64,000 nucleotides of DNA, from assembly GCA_016705545.1 (NCBI GenBank), contig JADIYA010000006.1, positions 398,660-462,659 of the forward strand, given 5' to 3'. Position numbers and translations under genes: made by a program. The notes under the pieces were generated by a model. That model did not search any database, was not told the DNA's origin, and was given only the letters and a program-made list of their open reading frames with translations. Below, piece by piece: positions 9,046 through 16,788 of this stretch (position 1 is the first letter of the stretch; each line of letters starts with the position of its first letter). This DNA is from Flavobacteriales bacterium. Lineage in GTDB: Bacteria; Bacteroidota; Bacteroidia; Flavobacteriales_F; PHOS-HE28.

Positions 9046-9282
9046 TTAGAGCAGTTCTGTCCAACCGCCGCCATTGGTCACCTGTTTCAGCCCGGCAGAC
9101 TGCAGCATGCCCATGGCAACACCGCTTCGTGCACCGCTGCGGCAGCAGAGTACGATAGGCGGCTCCATGCGCCGGATTTCCTCAAGGCGCTGAGGGAGTT
9201 GATCGAGCGGGATGTTCACCGAGCCAGGCACATTCCCCTCTGCGAATTCCTCCAGGGTTCTTACATCAATGATGGTGGACAT
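9046..9282 (-). CDS. Small cytoplasmic rhodanese-like protein
   Basis: A 78-residue minimal rhodanese without signal peptide: IIDVRTLEEFAEGNVPGSVN at the start, active-site loop CCRSGARS, and a short final helix. Many single-domain rhodaneses are near 100 residues, so this is a compact member, but the cysteine loop is complete. It forms a pair with the exported rhodanese downstream. One could act on each side of the inner membrane, which is inference. Confidence 0.85.
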   Translation of the reverse strand: MSTIIDVRTLEEFAEGNVPGSVNIPLDQLPQRLEEIRRMEPPIVLCCRSGARSGVAMGMLQSAGLKQVTNGGGWTELL

Positions 9283-9304
9283 GGCAAACCGGTTCCTGTT
9301 CGGG

Positions 9305-9378
9305 TGGAGCTGAAGGGAGTCGAACCCTCGACCTCGTCATTGCGAACGACGCGCTCTGGCCAGCTGAGCTACAGCCCC
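9305..9378 (-). tRNA. tRNA-Ala (anticodon CGC)
   Basis: Read on the minus strand, a full cloverleaf: acceptor GGGGCTG/CAGCTCC, D-stem GCTC/GAGC, anticodon stem CGTCG/TGACG with loop TTCGCAA, T-stem GAGGG/CCCTT with TTCGACT loop. The anticodon CGC is at plus-strand 9342-9344. The acceptor has the G3:U70 pair that identifies alanine tRNAs. The discriminator is A. The bases after it read CCC, so CCA is not encoded. Length is 74 nt. Confidence 0.95.
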
Positions 9379-9443
9379 GAAGGGTGGGCGAAGTTGCGAA
9401 GGATCAGCGAACCGCATGGTGCCCGGTGCCGTAAGAGGCCGCC

Positions 9444-9839
9444 ATGCAACGGACCGTATTCCTGGCACTCGCCCTTGCCGCAGGCTGCACGGGCGCATTT
9501 GCTCAAGGCGAACTGGCGTACATGCCGAAAGCGGCGCCAGCCATGACCGCCGACGATGAGCGTATCGCCATGTCGGAGACGGATGATCCGGATATCGTGG
9601 AACTGCGGTTCCCACCCGGCACCTACCGGTTGGATCTCCTCAACGCTAATGGCAGCGTGGTGGAACAGTTCCAAGCCTCTGATCGCATGGACTTCGACCT
9701 GTCGGGAATCCGACCTGGCACTTGGACCCTTCGGGCATGCACCCCGCTCGGGTTCCGTGTTCGCCGGTTCGTAGTGCACCAGCGAGCCGGGCGCAATTGG
9801 ATCGTTGAGGCCCAGCCTGTGCGGAGCAGGAAGCGTTGA
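9444..9839 (+). CDS. Small secreted protein of unknown function
   Basis: A 131-residue protein with a signal peptide (MQRTVFLALALAAGCTGAFAQ). The mature part has one beta-rich domain, FPPGTYRLDLLNANGSVV followed by LSGIRPGTWTLRACTP, which resembles a T9SS sorting-tail fold, and then a basic C terminus (RSRKR). As with the protein at 3975-4310, the tail-like domain makes up nearly all of the mature protein. I do not recognise a named family. Confidence 0.55.
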   Translation: MQRTVFLALALAAGCTGAFAQGELAYMPKAAPAMTADDERIAMSETDDPDIVELRFPPGTYRLDLLNANGSVVEQFQASDRMDFDLSGIRPGTWTLRACTPLGFRVRRFVVHQRAGRNWIVEAQPVRSRKR

Positions 9840-9934
9840 TGCGCATCTGCCGCCCCCGATCGTTAAGCATCCTTACAAGCGAGAGACGAAACAAGCCGTC
9901 CGGCACTGCCGTATCGGCCAGGCAATCCACATCC

Positions 9935-10126
9935 ATGCGCGCCCCCGTCAGCTATTATCAAGAAGTCCTTGACAAAATCAGTCACGCGGACCATCGCACC
10001 TTCAGGAAAGAACTGCGCAAGGCCTTCAAGCGCTTGCTGCCGGAGGAGCGCGAAGAATTGAAGCGGTGGTTCCGCACCGCTTGCGTTTGCAGGCCAGCCC
10101 TGACCGCAGTGGGCCGGAAACCGTGA
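9935..10126 (+). CDS. Small basic hypothetical protein
   Basis: A 63-residue highly charged protein (SYYQEVLDKISHADHRTF then RKELRKAFKRLLPEEREELK) that looks all-helical. It has a Cys pair late (CVC). The open frame extends back to 9836, but the segment before 9935 is low quality and would overlap the preceding gene, so ATG 9935 is preferred. It ends directly against the convergent membrane protein gene; the two stops form TGATCA at 10124-10129. I cannot assign a function. Confidence 0.45.
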   Translation: MRAPVSYYQEVLDKISHADHRTFRKELRKAFKRLLPEEREELKRWFRTACVCRPALTAVGRKP

Positions 10127-10792
10127 TCAGTTGAAGTACCGGCTGTTCCAGGCGTCCTTGCTGAACTGCCCGAAAAAGGCGAACCATCCGAAGAGGGTGA
10201 AGCCGCTGATCACCATGAAGCTCCAGAAAAGGAACAACAGCCGCTTTCCGTTCAAGAGCGGATACACCGCATCACCAATCAGGCTCGATGGCATGACCGA
10301 AGTGAGCAGCAACGAGGCCGCTACCACAGCCATAGCCAGGTTGACCGGCTTGCGTACCACCCAGAACGCGAAGGCCCGCACCGGCGAGAGATCATTGCCC
10401 CAACGCGCGACCAAGTAGTACCGGTCACCGCCGATCGGGACGAAAAGCAAGGGATCGACTTCGCTATCGCAGAGCTTGAACTGCCCCGAAGGAGCCATGA
10501 TCATGTAACTCGTCACGGCCTTTCCGATACGCCGCTCGATCTGCCGCATGCCGTAGATGGCCTGGCCCGGGATGGCTCCCTTGTAATAGGCACCTTCGAG
10601 GAAACGCAGGCGATGCTTGATGCAAAGGGCACGGATCGAACTGAGCGAGTATACCCTTTCAGGTTCGGCAACTGGCAGATCGATCGGGATCGGCCTACGC
10701 GAGCCGCGCAAACACGCGCGCAACTGTTCATCGCGGTGAGCCTCATCAGCCAACAGCTCATGCACTTCTTGCAGAACACTGGCTTGTCCCAA
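10127..10792 (-). CDS. Membrane protein of unknown function, start uncertain
   Basis: About 221 residues. A soluble N-terminal part (with YSLSSIRALCIKHRLRFLEG and FKLCDSEVDPLLFVPIGGDR) is followed by two hydrophobic segments near the C terminus (LAMAVVAASLLLTSVMPSSL and LLFLFWSFMVISGFTLFGWF). The first start codon in frame is TTG 10792. A more natural start, ATG 10835 (MATNTERERLEKVLFG), lies just upstream in a different frame, which suggests a one-base frameshift near 10785-10800. I do not recognise the family. Confidence 0.6.
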   Translation of the reverse strand: MGQASVLQEVHELLADEAHRDEQLRACLRGSRRPIPIDLPVAEPERVYSLSSIRALCIKHRLRFLEGAYYKGAIPGQAIYGMRQIERRIGKAVTSYMIMAPSGQFKLCDSEVDPLLFVPIGGDRYYLVARWGNDLSPVRAFAFWVVRKPVNLAMAVVAASLLLTSVMPSSLIGDAVYPLLNGKRLLFLFWSFMVISGFTLFGWFAFFGQFSKDAWNSRYFN

Positions 10793-10893
10793 AGAGGACC
10801 TTCTCCAGCCGCTCGCGCTCCGTATTCGTGGCCATCGGTACGATCTCTGTTGCGCTTGGATAACGCTTTCGGTCGCCGATCAGTTCGTGGGCA

Positions 10894-11274
10894 TCACAGG
10901 CCCTGCTCGGCCTCTGGCAATTCGCCGGCTCCTTCAGCTTCAGCCGCCTCGGCCAGGCGCACATGCTCCGGGGCGTCGCTGGCTACGGTTGAGCGCACCG
11001 TGCTATTGGGCGGCAGAACGCCGCACTTCCCATTGACCTCCATCGGATTGCGGAAGGTCCCTTTCTCCACCACCACATTCCAAACGGACTCGAAGGGTAC
11101 CACGAACCGCACAGGCGATTCCTCGAAGAAGCCACCGTAGTAGGTGTGGGTCTTGCCCTGCTTGTAGTGCTTGAAATCGCGGCCGGTCATGAACTTCACC
11201 TTGGTGGCCACATCGATGTCCACCTCGATGATCTCCTTCTTCTTCAGTTCGAAGGTCTTGTGCAGGAACTTCAT
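10894..11274 (-). CDS. DUF1883 domain protein
   Basis: A 126-residue protein. Residues 1-70 match the DUF1883 pattern as I know it: MKFLHKTFELKKKEIIEVDID, a HYKQGKTHTYYGGFFEESPV loop, and VVPFESVWNVVVE. The remaining 40 residues are an acidic, Ala/Glu-rich tail (LAEAAEAEGAGELPEAEQ) that looks disordered. Function of the domain is not established to my knowledge. It is transcribed separately from the universal stress gene upstream, from its own promoter. Confidence 0.75.
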   Translation of the reverse strand: MKFLHKTFELKKKEIIEVDIDVATKVKFMTGRDFKHYKQGKTHTYYGGFFEESPVRFVVPFESVWNVVVEKGTFRNPMEVNGKCGVLPPNSTVRSTVASDAPEHVRLAEAAEAEGAGELPEAEQGL

Positions 11275-11294
11275 GGCGCTTGCTTGTTCGGGGT

Positions 11295-11302
11295 CGAATA
11301 TA
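11295..11302 (-). promoter_or_regulatory. -7 promoter element of the DUF1883 gene
   Basis: TATATTCG followed by ACCCC on the minus strand, 20 nt before ATG 11274. Confidence 0.4.
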
Positions 11303-11309
11303 GTGGGCC

Positions 11310-12110
11310 TCAGAGCTTCACGCTAAGTACGGGGAAGTTGGTGTGGTTCACGATGTCTTCAGTAAGGCTGCCATTCACCACATGGAAGAAGCCCTTGCGG
11401 CCGTGGGTGGCCATTGCGATCATGTCGGCATCGATGCTCCGGCTGAAATTCAGGATGCCCTCTTCGATGCTGAGGTCGTTATAGATGGTGGCCGTGTACT
11501 TGCTGAGCTCGTGCCGCTGCAGGAAAGCGTCGATGGCCCTGGTGCTGTCCTCACTGCGCTCGAAGGACTTCGGCGTGTTCACCTTCAAGAGGTGGATGCG
11601 CGGATTCCAGACCTCGATCACCGGCCTGAAAGCGTCGAACTTCTCTACATCGGCAGGACTGAAATTGCTGGCGAAGACAAGATCATCGACCCGCAAGACC
11701 TCGGCGTGCTGCTTGATCACGAGCACTGGCATGGGGGCCGTGCGCACGATGCGCTGGGTATTGGACCCAACGATGCCGCGAAGACCGGTGGCGCCGTGCG
11801 AGCCCATCACGATCAGGTCCGCGGCGGCGATCCGGTCATTCTTGAACACCTCGGTGAGGGAGAGTTGGCGCAGCATGAATTTCTTCAGCTCGAGGCCTTC
11901 GAGGAAGGGCAGTTCGGGCACGCGGTCGAGCCGGGCCTCGATATCCTCGCGGAGCTTCTGGTTCTCCGGGTGGAAATCGGTCATCTGCTCATAAACATGC
12001 ACCACATCGATGCAGGCGCCGGTGGCGCGGCCAATGGTGGCGGCCACGCGCAGTGCGTCCGTGGCGCAGTCGGAGAAATCGTAAGGGACGACGATCGTGC
12101 GGATGCTCAT
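11310..12110 (-). CDS. Tandem-domain universal stress protein
   Basis: A 266-residue cytoplasmic protein with two UspA domains. Domain 1 (residues 1-135) starts RTIVVPYDFSDCA and has the nucleotide-binding loop GSHGATGLRGIVGSNTQRIV. Domain 2 (about 140-266) has the corresponding loop ATHGRKGFFHVVNGSLTE, which keeps only part of the G-x2-G-x9-G(S/T) pattern. ATP binding by domain 1 is therefore likely and by domain 2 less certain. Such proteins are stress-induced and of modest specificity. It is divergent from the SiaC-like gene. Confidence 0.92.
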   Translation of the reverse strand: MSIRTIVVPYDFSDCATDALRVAATIGRATGACIDVVHVYEQMTDFHPENQKLREDIEARLDRVPELPFLEGLELKKFMLRQLSLTEVFKNDRIAAADLIVMGSHGATGLRGIVGSNTQRIVRTAPMPVLVIKQHAEVLRVDDLVFASNFSPADVEKFDAFRPVIEVWNPRIHLLKVNTPKSFERSEDSTRAIDAFLQRHELSKYTATIYNDLSIEEGILNFSRSIDADMIAMATHGRKGFFHVVNGSLTEDIVNHTNFPVLSVKL

Positions 12111-12180
12111 GGGGTAGTCGGATGGGCCGCTGAAAGGTATGCGGCGGATGGATTCACGGAAAGCACATACCTCATCCTTT

Positions 12181-12188
12181 TACTTTCG
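12181..12188 (+). promoter_or_regulatory. -7 promoter element of the SiaC-like gene
   Basis: TACTTTCG followed by CCCC, ending only 5 nt before ATG 12194. Transcription would start almost at the start codon. Confidence 0.5.
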
Positions 12189-12193
12189 CCCCA

Positions 12194-12586
12194 ATGCCGA
12201 GCCAACCAGCCTTCCGTTCCGGACCCTCCGAGAAGGCGCCTTCCATCCTCTTCGAACCCGCCACAGGTCTGCTGGAGATGACCGGCTGTTCAATCCCTGA
12301 GAATGCTCAACGGGTGTACGATCCCCTGTTCGAAGCCGTGGAGGCTTATGCCGGCGCCCCGCTCCCCCGTACCGTGATCAGGATCGGCCTTACCTATTTC
12401 AATTCGAGCACCGCCAAGTACCTGCTTGACCTGCTCAAGCGCTTTGAAGACATGCACGCGGGCGGCCAGTCGAAAGTGGTGCTTGAATGGCGGCATGCAC
12501 CCGACGATCTGGATATGAAAGAAGCAGGCAACGATTTCCGCAGCCTGCTGGAGTTCCCCGTGAAGCTGGTGGAAGACCTTGTTTGA
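12194..12586 (+). CDS. DUF1987 / SiaC-like regulatory phosphoprotein
   Basis: A 130-residue protein of the DUF1987 family. Conserved features are LFEPATGLLEMTGCSIPENA, the RIGLTYFNSSTAKYLLDLL segment with the serine/threonine cluster that is phosphorylated in SiaC, and WRHAPDDLDMKEAGNDF. In the Pseudomonas SiaABCD system SiaC is controlled by a kinase/phosphatase pair and stimulates a diguanylate cyclase. No siaA, siaB or siaD homologue is visible in this window, so its partner here is unknown. Confidence 0.82.
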   Translation: MPSQPAFRSGPSEKAPSILFEPATGLLEMTGCSIPENAQRVYDPLFEAVEAYAGAPLPRTVIRIGLTYFNSSTAKYLLDLLKRFEDMHAGGQSKVVLEWRHAPDDLDMKEAGNDFRSLLEFPVKLVEDLV

Positions 12587-12588
12587 CG

Positions 12589-13311
12589 CTACCGGCTGGA
12601 TGCCGCCTCGATCCATTCCCGCTCACTGATGGCGATGCCGTCACGGAAGTGCACGACCTGGCCCCAAGGATGCGTCACCTTGCGGTAAACGGCCTCAACC
12701 CCGTTCCGCACCACACGCCTTTCCAGGACCACGGCCCTGCCTTCTACATAGCTGCGTTCTTGCGTGCCATCCGGCTTCACGGCCTCTAGTTCCTTGGCGG
12801 GCTCCGACACCTGTGGAGCTGCGTTCTTGGGCTCGCGGCGCACCGGTGAGGGAACCACCTGCTTCTCCTCAATCACTGGCGGGCGCAACGATTCGGGAGC
12901 GGTGTCAGTTGGTTTCGTCTCAGGGTCCGGGGCAAGCTCCACCCTCACCGCTGGCGCCGTTTGCTCAGGCTCAGCAGGCTTCGCATTCGCGGCCTCGGCA
13001 TTGCGCTTGGCAATCAGCGCTTGCAGATCCTGGATCTTCACTTTCGGGAACACATTCAGAGGACGCAGTGATCGCGCTTCCTTGAATTTGTCGAGCGCTT
13101 CATCGAAGCGCTGTTGCTGAAAGAGGGCTTCCGCCTCAGTCATGACTCCTTGGAAATGAATGTCCTTTGCGGCATTCTCTTGCTCAGCCTTGGCCACACG
13201 GGCCCGCTCCTTCGCGCTCATGCCAGCGAACTCCGGCGTTAGGCTCTGATCGGGTTGGCCACGAGCAGCCCAGGCAGCAAGCACGAAAAGGACGATGAGG
13301 GCGATCCGCAT
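12589..13311 (-). CDS. Exported TPR-like protein, proline/glutamate-rich
   Basis: A 240-residue protein starting at ATG 13311 with signal peptide (MRIALIVLFVLAAWAARGQ). Residues 50-100 contain a TPR-like pair (EAEALFQQQRFDEALDKFKE). A disordered Pro/Glu-rich linker follows, and the C-terminal 60 residues form a small beta domain (YVEGRAVVLERRVVRNG then YRKVTHPWGQVVHFRDG). The upstream open frame to 13515 crosses the promoter and is not coding. It ends 2 bp from the convergent SiaC-like gene. No function can be assigned. Confidence 0.7.
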   Translation of the reverse strand: MRIALIVLFVLAAWAARGQPDQSLTPEFAGMSAKERARVAKAEQENAAKDIHFQGVMTEAEALFQQQRFDEALDKFKEARSLRPLNVFPKVKIQDLQALIAKRNAEAANAKPAEPEQTAPAVRVELAPDPETKPTDTAPESLRPPVIEEKQVVPSPVRREPKNAAPQVSEPAKELEAVKPDGTQERSYVEGRAVVLERRVVRNGVEAVYRKVTHPWGQVVHFRDGIAISEREWIEAASSR

Positions 13312-13321
13312 GAGTGGTGGC

Positions 13322-13329
13322 CGAAGGTA
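13322..13329 (-). promoter_or_regulatory. -7 promoter element of the TPR-like gene
   Basis: TACCTTCG followed by GCC on the minus strand, 10 nt before ATG 13311; it supports the short start. Confidence 0.45.
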
Positions 13330-13426
13330 CCCGGGTCGAACACGGCACTCCCAAGGAAGCACGCGCAGTTCCCACCGGTCGGCGTTGATACGCACTCTGT
13401 GCCCTGCTCGTTGCCCAATGGCCGAA

Positions 13427-13434
13427 TACCTTCG
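13427..13434 (+). promoter_or_regulatory. Candidate -7 element for the coiled-coil lipoprotein
   Basis: TACCTTCG followed by CGGCC, 53 nt before ATG 13488. Confidence 0.35.
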
Positions 13435-13487
13435 CGGCCTTGAACGAAACAGCCTCCGATCAGCGTTCTGCCCAATAATCCACCGCC

Positions 13488-14321
13488 ATGCGAACCGCCT
13501 TCCGTCTTTTCCCATTCCTTGCCATCCTCGCCGCCTGTCAGGGCGACCCCACGGAGAACCCGCAGTACCAGCAACTCGCCGAGGACGCCAACCGGGCCCA
13601 GGTGCAAGTGGCTGAGCGCGACAGCACGATCAATGCGCTGTTCGGCACCATCAACCGCATCGGCGACAACCTGCGCACCATCCGGGCCAAGCAGGGGCAA
13701 CTCGGACAGCCCGCTGAAGGCGTGGAGAAAGCGGATCTGGAGCAGCGGATCATGGAGGACCTGGGAAGCATCGATGGGTTGATCAACGAGAACAAAGAAC
13801 TGGTTGCACGGTTGCGCAAGCAGGCAAAAGCCTCAGCTGCCAGCATCAGTGAATTGGAGAAGACCATTGCCGGCCTCGAGGGCAGCATTGCCGAGAAGGA
13901 CGAGGAGATCGGCACGTTGAAGGAGCAACTTGCCAGCACCAACAGTTCGCTGGCCACCTTGATTGAGATGTACCGCGACAAGAGCCAACTGAGCGACATG
14001 CAGCGCATGGACCTGAACACGGCCTTCTACGCCATTGGTACCGCGAAAGAGCTGCGTGCCAACGGCGTGCTCACCAAGGAGGGCGGCGTGGCCGGCATCG
14101 GCGCAGTGAACAAGCTGAACGCAGAGAACCTGCCGAAGGACTACTTCACGCAGATCGACATCACGCGCACGCAAGAGATCACGCTGGCGGCCAAGAAAGC
14201 CAAGCTGGCCACCACCCATCCGGCTGGCAGCTACCGGATCGAGAACGGCGAGAAACTCGTGATCACCGATGCCAACGCATTCTGGAGCGTGAGCAAGTAC
14301 CTCGTCGTCGTGGTTGAATAA
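13488..14321 (+). CDS. Coiled-coil lipoprotein
   Basis: A 277-residue lipoprotein. The signal ends in a lipobox-like LAAC at residues 14-17. Residues 50-165 form a long coiled coil (ENKELVARLRKQAK, ELEKTIAGLEGSIAEKDEE). The C-terminal domain (about 175-277) carries TAFYAIGTAKELRANGVLTK and ends in SYRIENGEKLVITDA and FWSVSKYLVVVVE. This layout is common in Bacteroidota lipoproteins, some labelled Cbp1-type collagen-binding adhesins; that label is not evidence of function here. A weak 5-bp hairpin (14322-14337) follows the stop. Confidence 0.75.
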   Translation: MRTAFRLFPFLAILAACQGDPTENPQYQQLAEDANRAQVQVAERDSTINALFGTINRIGDNLRTIRAKQGQLGQPAEGVEKADLEQRIMEDLGSIDGLINENKELVARLRKQAKASAASISELEKTIAGLEGSIAEKDEEIGTLKEQLASTNSSLATLIEMYRDKSQLSDMQRMDLNTAFYAIGTAKELRANGVLTKEGGVAGIGAVNKLNAENLPKDYFTQIDITRTQEITLAAKKAKLATTHPAGSYRIENGEKLVITDANAFWSVSKYLVVVVE

Positions 14322-14329
14322 GGAGCGGT

Positions 14330-15205
14330 TCAGCTCCCCTTCGTGCCACGCACCAACAGCTCGATGGCGTCCCACATGCCCGGTTCAATCTGCTCCAGCA
14401 GATTGAACTGGCCTGCACCCTTCAGCCATTCGCCGCCATCGATGGTGACCACTTCACCGTTCACGTAGGCACTGTACGGCGAGAGCAGATAGGTGACCAG
14501 ATCAGCCAGTTCGTGATGCTCGCCCAAGCGGCCCAGCGGCACTTTCTTGCGCATATCGAACTTCTCCACCAGTTCGCCGGGCAATAGTCGGCTCCAGGCG
14601 CCCTTGGTGGGGAATGGCCCCGGCGCCACGGCATTCGTGCGGATGCCAAGGCGCCCCCATTCAGCAGCGAGCGATCGCGTGAGCGCCAGCACACCAGCCT
14701 TCGCGCACGCACTGGGCACCACATAGCCCGAGCCGGTCCACGCATACGTGGTCACCACGTTCAGCATGCACTTATCCTTCTCCCCTTTCGCGATCCAATG
14801 CTTGCCGAAACTGAGCGAGCAATTCACCGTGCCGATGAGAACAATGTCGATGATGGTGCGGAAGGCCTTTGGACTGAGCCGCTCGGTGGGGCTGATGAAG
14901 TTGCCCGCCGCGTTGTTCACCAGCGCGTCGATCCTTCCCCAGCGGGCCAGCACGGCATCGCGCATGGCGTCAACCTGATCGGCCTCGCGCACATCGCAGG
15001 CCACGGACATCACCTCACCGAGGGTCGCCATCTCGGTGGTCGCCTTGTCGAGCGACTCCTGCTTCCTGCTTGTGATGGCCACGCGTGCACCCAAGCGCAG
15101 GCATTGCTCGGCCATGCTCCGGCCCAGGCCCGTGCCGCCGCCCGTGATCACCACCACCAAGCCATTGAGCGCGCCATCGCGCAGCATCGGAGCCTTCTGT
15201 TCCAT
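14330..15205 (-). CDS. SDR oxidoreductase, 2,4-dienoyl-CoA reductase-like
   Basis: A 291-residue Rossmann enzyme. The NADP-binding motif is VVVITGGGTGLGRSMAEQCL, followed by the NNAAGNF strand motif. The segment at the usual catalytic YxxxK reads SACAKAGVLALTRSLAAEWG: the lysine is present but the tyrosine is missing, as in DECR-type 2,4-dienoyl-CoA reductases. The downstream APGPFPTKGAWSRLLP motif also fits that subgroup. It probably helps beta-oxidation of unsaturated fatty acids. ATG 15205 (MEQKAPML) is preferred over the longer frame to 15280. Confidence 0.85.
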   Translation of the reverse strand: MEQKAPMLRDGALNGLVVVITGGGTGLGRSMAEQCLRLGARVAITSRKQESLDKATTEMATLGEVMSVACDVREADQVDAMRDAVLARWGRIDALVNNAAGNFISPTERLSPKAFRTIIDIVLIGTVNCSLSFGKHWIAKGEKDKCMLNVVTTYAWTGSGYVVPSACAKAGVLALTRSLAAEWGRLGIRTNAVAPGPFPTKGAWSRLLPGELVEKFDMRKKVPLGRLGEHHELADLVTYLLSPYSAYVNGEVVTIDGGEWLKGAGQFNLLEQIEPGMWDAIELLVRGTKGS

Positions 15206-15263
15206 CGCTATCTGGTTTTCGGCCAAGATATCCGGGGCTTGCATTCGCAGCCGCAGCCGCCGG

Positions 15264-15271
15264 TAACTTCG
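15264..15271 (+). promoter_or_regulatory. -7 promoter element of the 133-aa gene
   Basis: TAACTTCG followed by GCC, 18 nt before ATG 15290. Confidence 0.4.
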
Positions 15272-15289
15272 GCCACCCAATCACCAGCA

Positions 15290-15691
15290 ATGACCAAGGA
15301 CCGCAATCTCGAGACCGCCCGCTTGCAGAAGGAGATCGGTCACTACATCGGCTTGGGAAAGGACAGCCTCGTCTTCAGCTTCTCCGCCAAAGGCAAGAAG
15401 TCGCAGCTGCACCTGATCACGGTGAACCCGAACCACAACCAGAGCTTCCTTTTCCACGCCACTACTGGCAGCGACAAGGTGGATGCGCTGCGCGAGATGC
15501 TCGACTACGTGAAGACCTACAAGGAGCGCACGAGCAGCTACACCATCCAGTGGAGCGCCCGTGGCGACAACGGCCTGCAGACCTCGTACTTCCGCGCCAA
15601 GAACGTGCTCGAGGCCCTCGATAAGCTCTTCTATGACCGTGACCCCAACAGCATCACCGTGTTCAGCGTGATGCTCAATCCGATCACGTGA
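15290..15691 (+). CDS. Conserved hypothetical protein, 133 residues
   Basis: A compact cytoplasmic protein without signal peptide or membrane segment. It looks alpha/beta: KDSLVFSFSAKGKKSQLHLI, then HNQSFLFHATTGSDKVDALR, then RTSSYTIQWSAR and LEALDKLFYDRDPNSITVF. I do not recognise the family. The long open frame continuing upstream to 14798 is antisense to the SDR gene and is not used. It has its own promoter and is followed by mnmH 74 bp downstream. Confidence 0.65.
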   Translation: MTKDRNLETARLQKEIGHYIGLGKDSLVFSFSAKGKKSQLHLITVNPNHNQSFLFHATTGSDKVDALREMLDYVKTYKERTSSYTIQWSARGDNGLQTSYFRAKNVLEALDKLFYDRDPNSITVFSVMLNPIT

Positions 15692-15765
15692 ATGCAGGTG
15701 GCAGCGGGCAGTAGGCAGCCTCCAATCGCCCACAACCAGCAGCGTCCTGCTTCCCCTCCAACTGC

Positions 15766-16788
15766 ATGCTCCACGCCCTGAGCCCTTCTGATTTCCTCGG
15801 GCTCACCGCGCCCATCATAGACGTTCGCTCACCGAAGGAATACGCGCAAGGCCACATCCCAAGCGCTGTTTCCGTTCCGGTGTTCACCGATGAAGAGCGT
15901 GCCGTGGTGGGCACCCTGTACAAACAGGTTGGGCGCGAGGCTGCCGTGCTCGATGGGTTGCGGATAGTAGGACCCAAGCTCGCCTCCATTGTGGAGCAGT
16001 CGCGTGCCTTGGCGCCGGATGGACGCATCCGCGTGCATTGCTGGCGTGGCGGCGAACGCAGCGCCAGCGTGGCTTGGCTGCTCAACAAAGCCGGCTTCGC
16101 CGAAGTGAGCACCCTGCGCGGCGGCTACAAGGCCTTCCGGAATCACGTGCTTGCTTCGTTCGCAGAAGTGGTTGACCTGCGTGTGCTAGGGGGATTCACC
16201 GGCACCGGCAAGACCGAGACATTGCGTCACCTGCACGAACTCGGTGAGCAGGTCATTGACCTGGAGGCCCTGGCACAACACAAGGGTTCTTCGTTCGGCG
16301 CCTTGGGCGAAGAGCCGCAGCCCACAACCGAACAATTCGAGAACCTGCTCTGGCAGGCCCTGCGCAGCAGCGATGCGCATAAGCCCATCTGGGTAGAGGA
16401 CGAGAGCATCATGATCGGCCGGTGCAAGATCCCCGATGCCTTCTTCGACCGGATGCGCGCGTCGATGCTCTATTTCGCGGAGATGCCCCAAGGCGAACGT
16501 GCCGACCGGCTGGTGAAGGACTATGGCCGCTTTGACCCCGATGAACTGGCCGAAGCGGTGAAGCGCATCGAAAAGCGCCTTGGTCCGCAGCACTGCAAGG
16601 CCGCGCTCGAAGCGCTTGCTGCAAGAGACTTGCGCACTGTAGCCTTGATCATGCTCACCTACTACGACAAGACCTATGCGCGCGGCGCTTCGCAGCGCGA
16701 TCCTTCGCGCGTACGCCGCTTGCCCGCTACTGCAAACGACCTTCGCGGCCTTGCGCAACGCGCCATCAACCTGGTCCATGGTACCTGA
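15766..16788 (+). CDS. mnmH: tRNA 2-selenouridine(34) synthase
   Basis: A 340-residue two-domain enzyme. An N-terminal rhodanese domain carries the active-site Cys92 in HCWRGGERSAS. A P-loop domain follows (GGFTGTGKTE at about 142-151). Family motifs include PIIDVRSPKEYAQGHIPSAV and WVEDESIMIGRCKIPDAFF. It replaces sulfur with selenium at the tRNA wobble uridine through a geranylated intermediate, using selenophosphate from SelD. The downstream selD start overlaps the end of this gene by 11 bp, which indicates translational coupling. Confidence 0.95.
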   Translation: MLHALSPSDFLGLTAPIIDVRSPKEYAQGHIPSAVSVPVFTDEERAVVGTLYKQVGREAAVLDGLRIVGPKLASIVEQSRALAPDGRIRVHCWRGGERSASVAWLLNKAGFAEVSTLRGGYKAFRNHVLASFAEVVDLRVLGGFTGTGKTETLRHLHELGEQVIDLEALAQHKGSSFGALGEEPQPTTEQFENLLWQALRSSDAHKPIWVEDESIMIGRCKIPDAFFDRMRASMLYFAEMPQGERADRLVKDYGRFDPDELAEAVKRIEKRLGPQHCKAALEALAARDLRTVALIMLTYYDKTYARGASQRDPSRVRRLPATANDLRGLAQRAINLVHGT

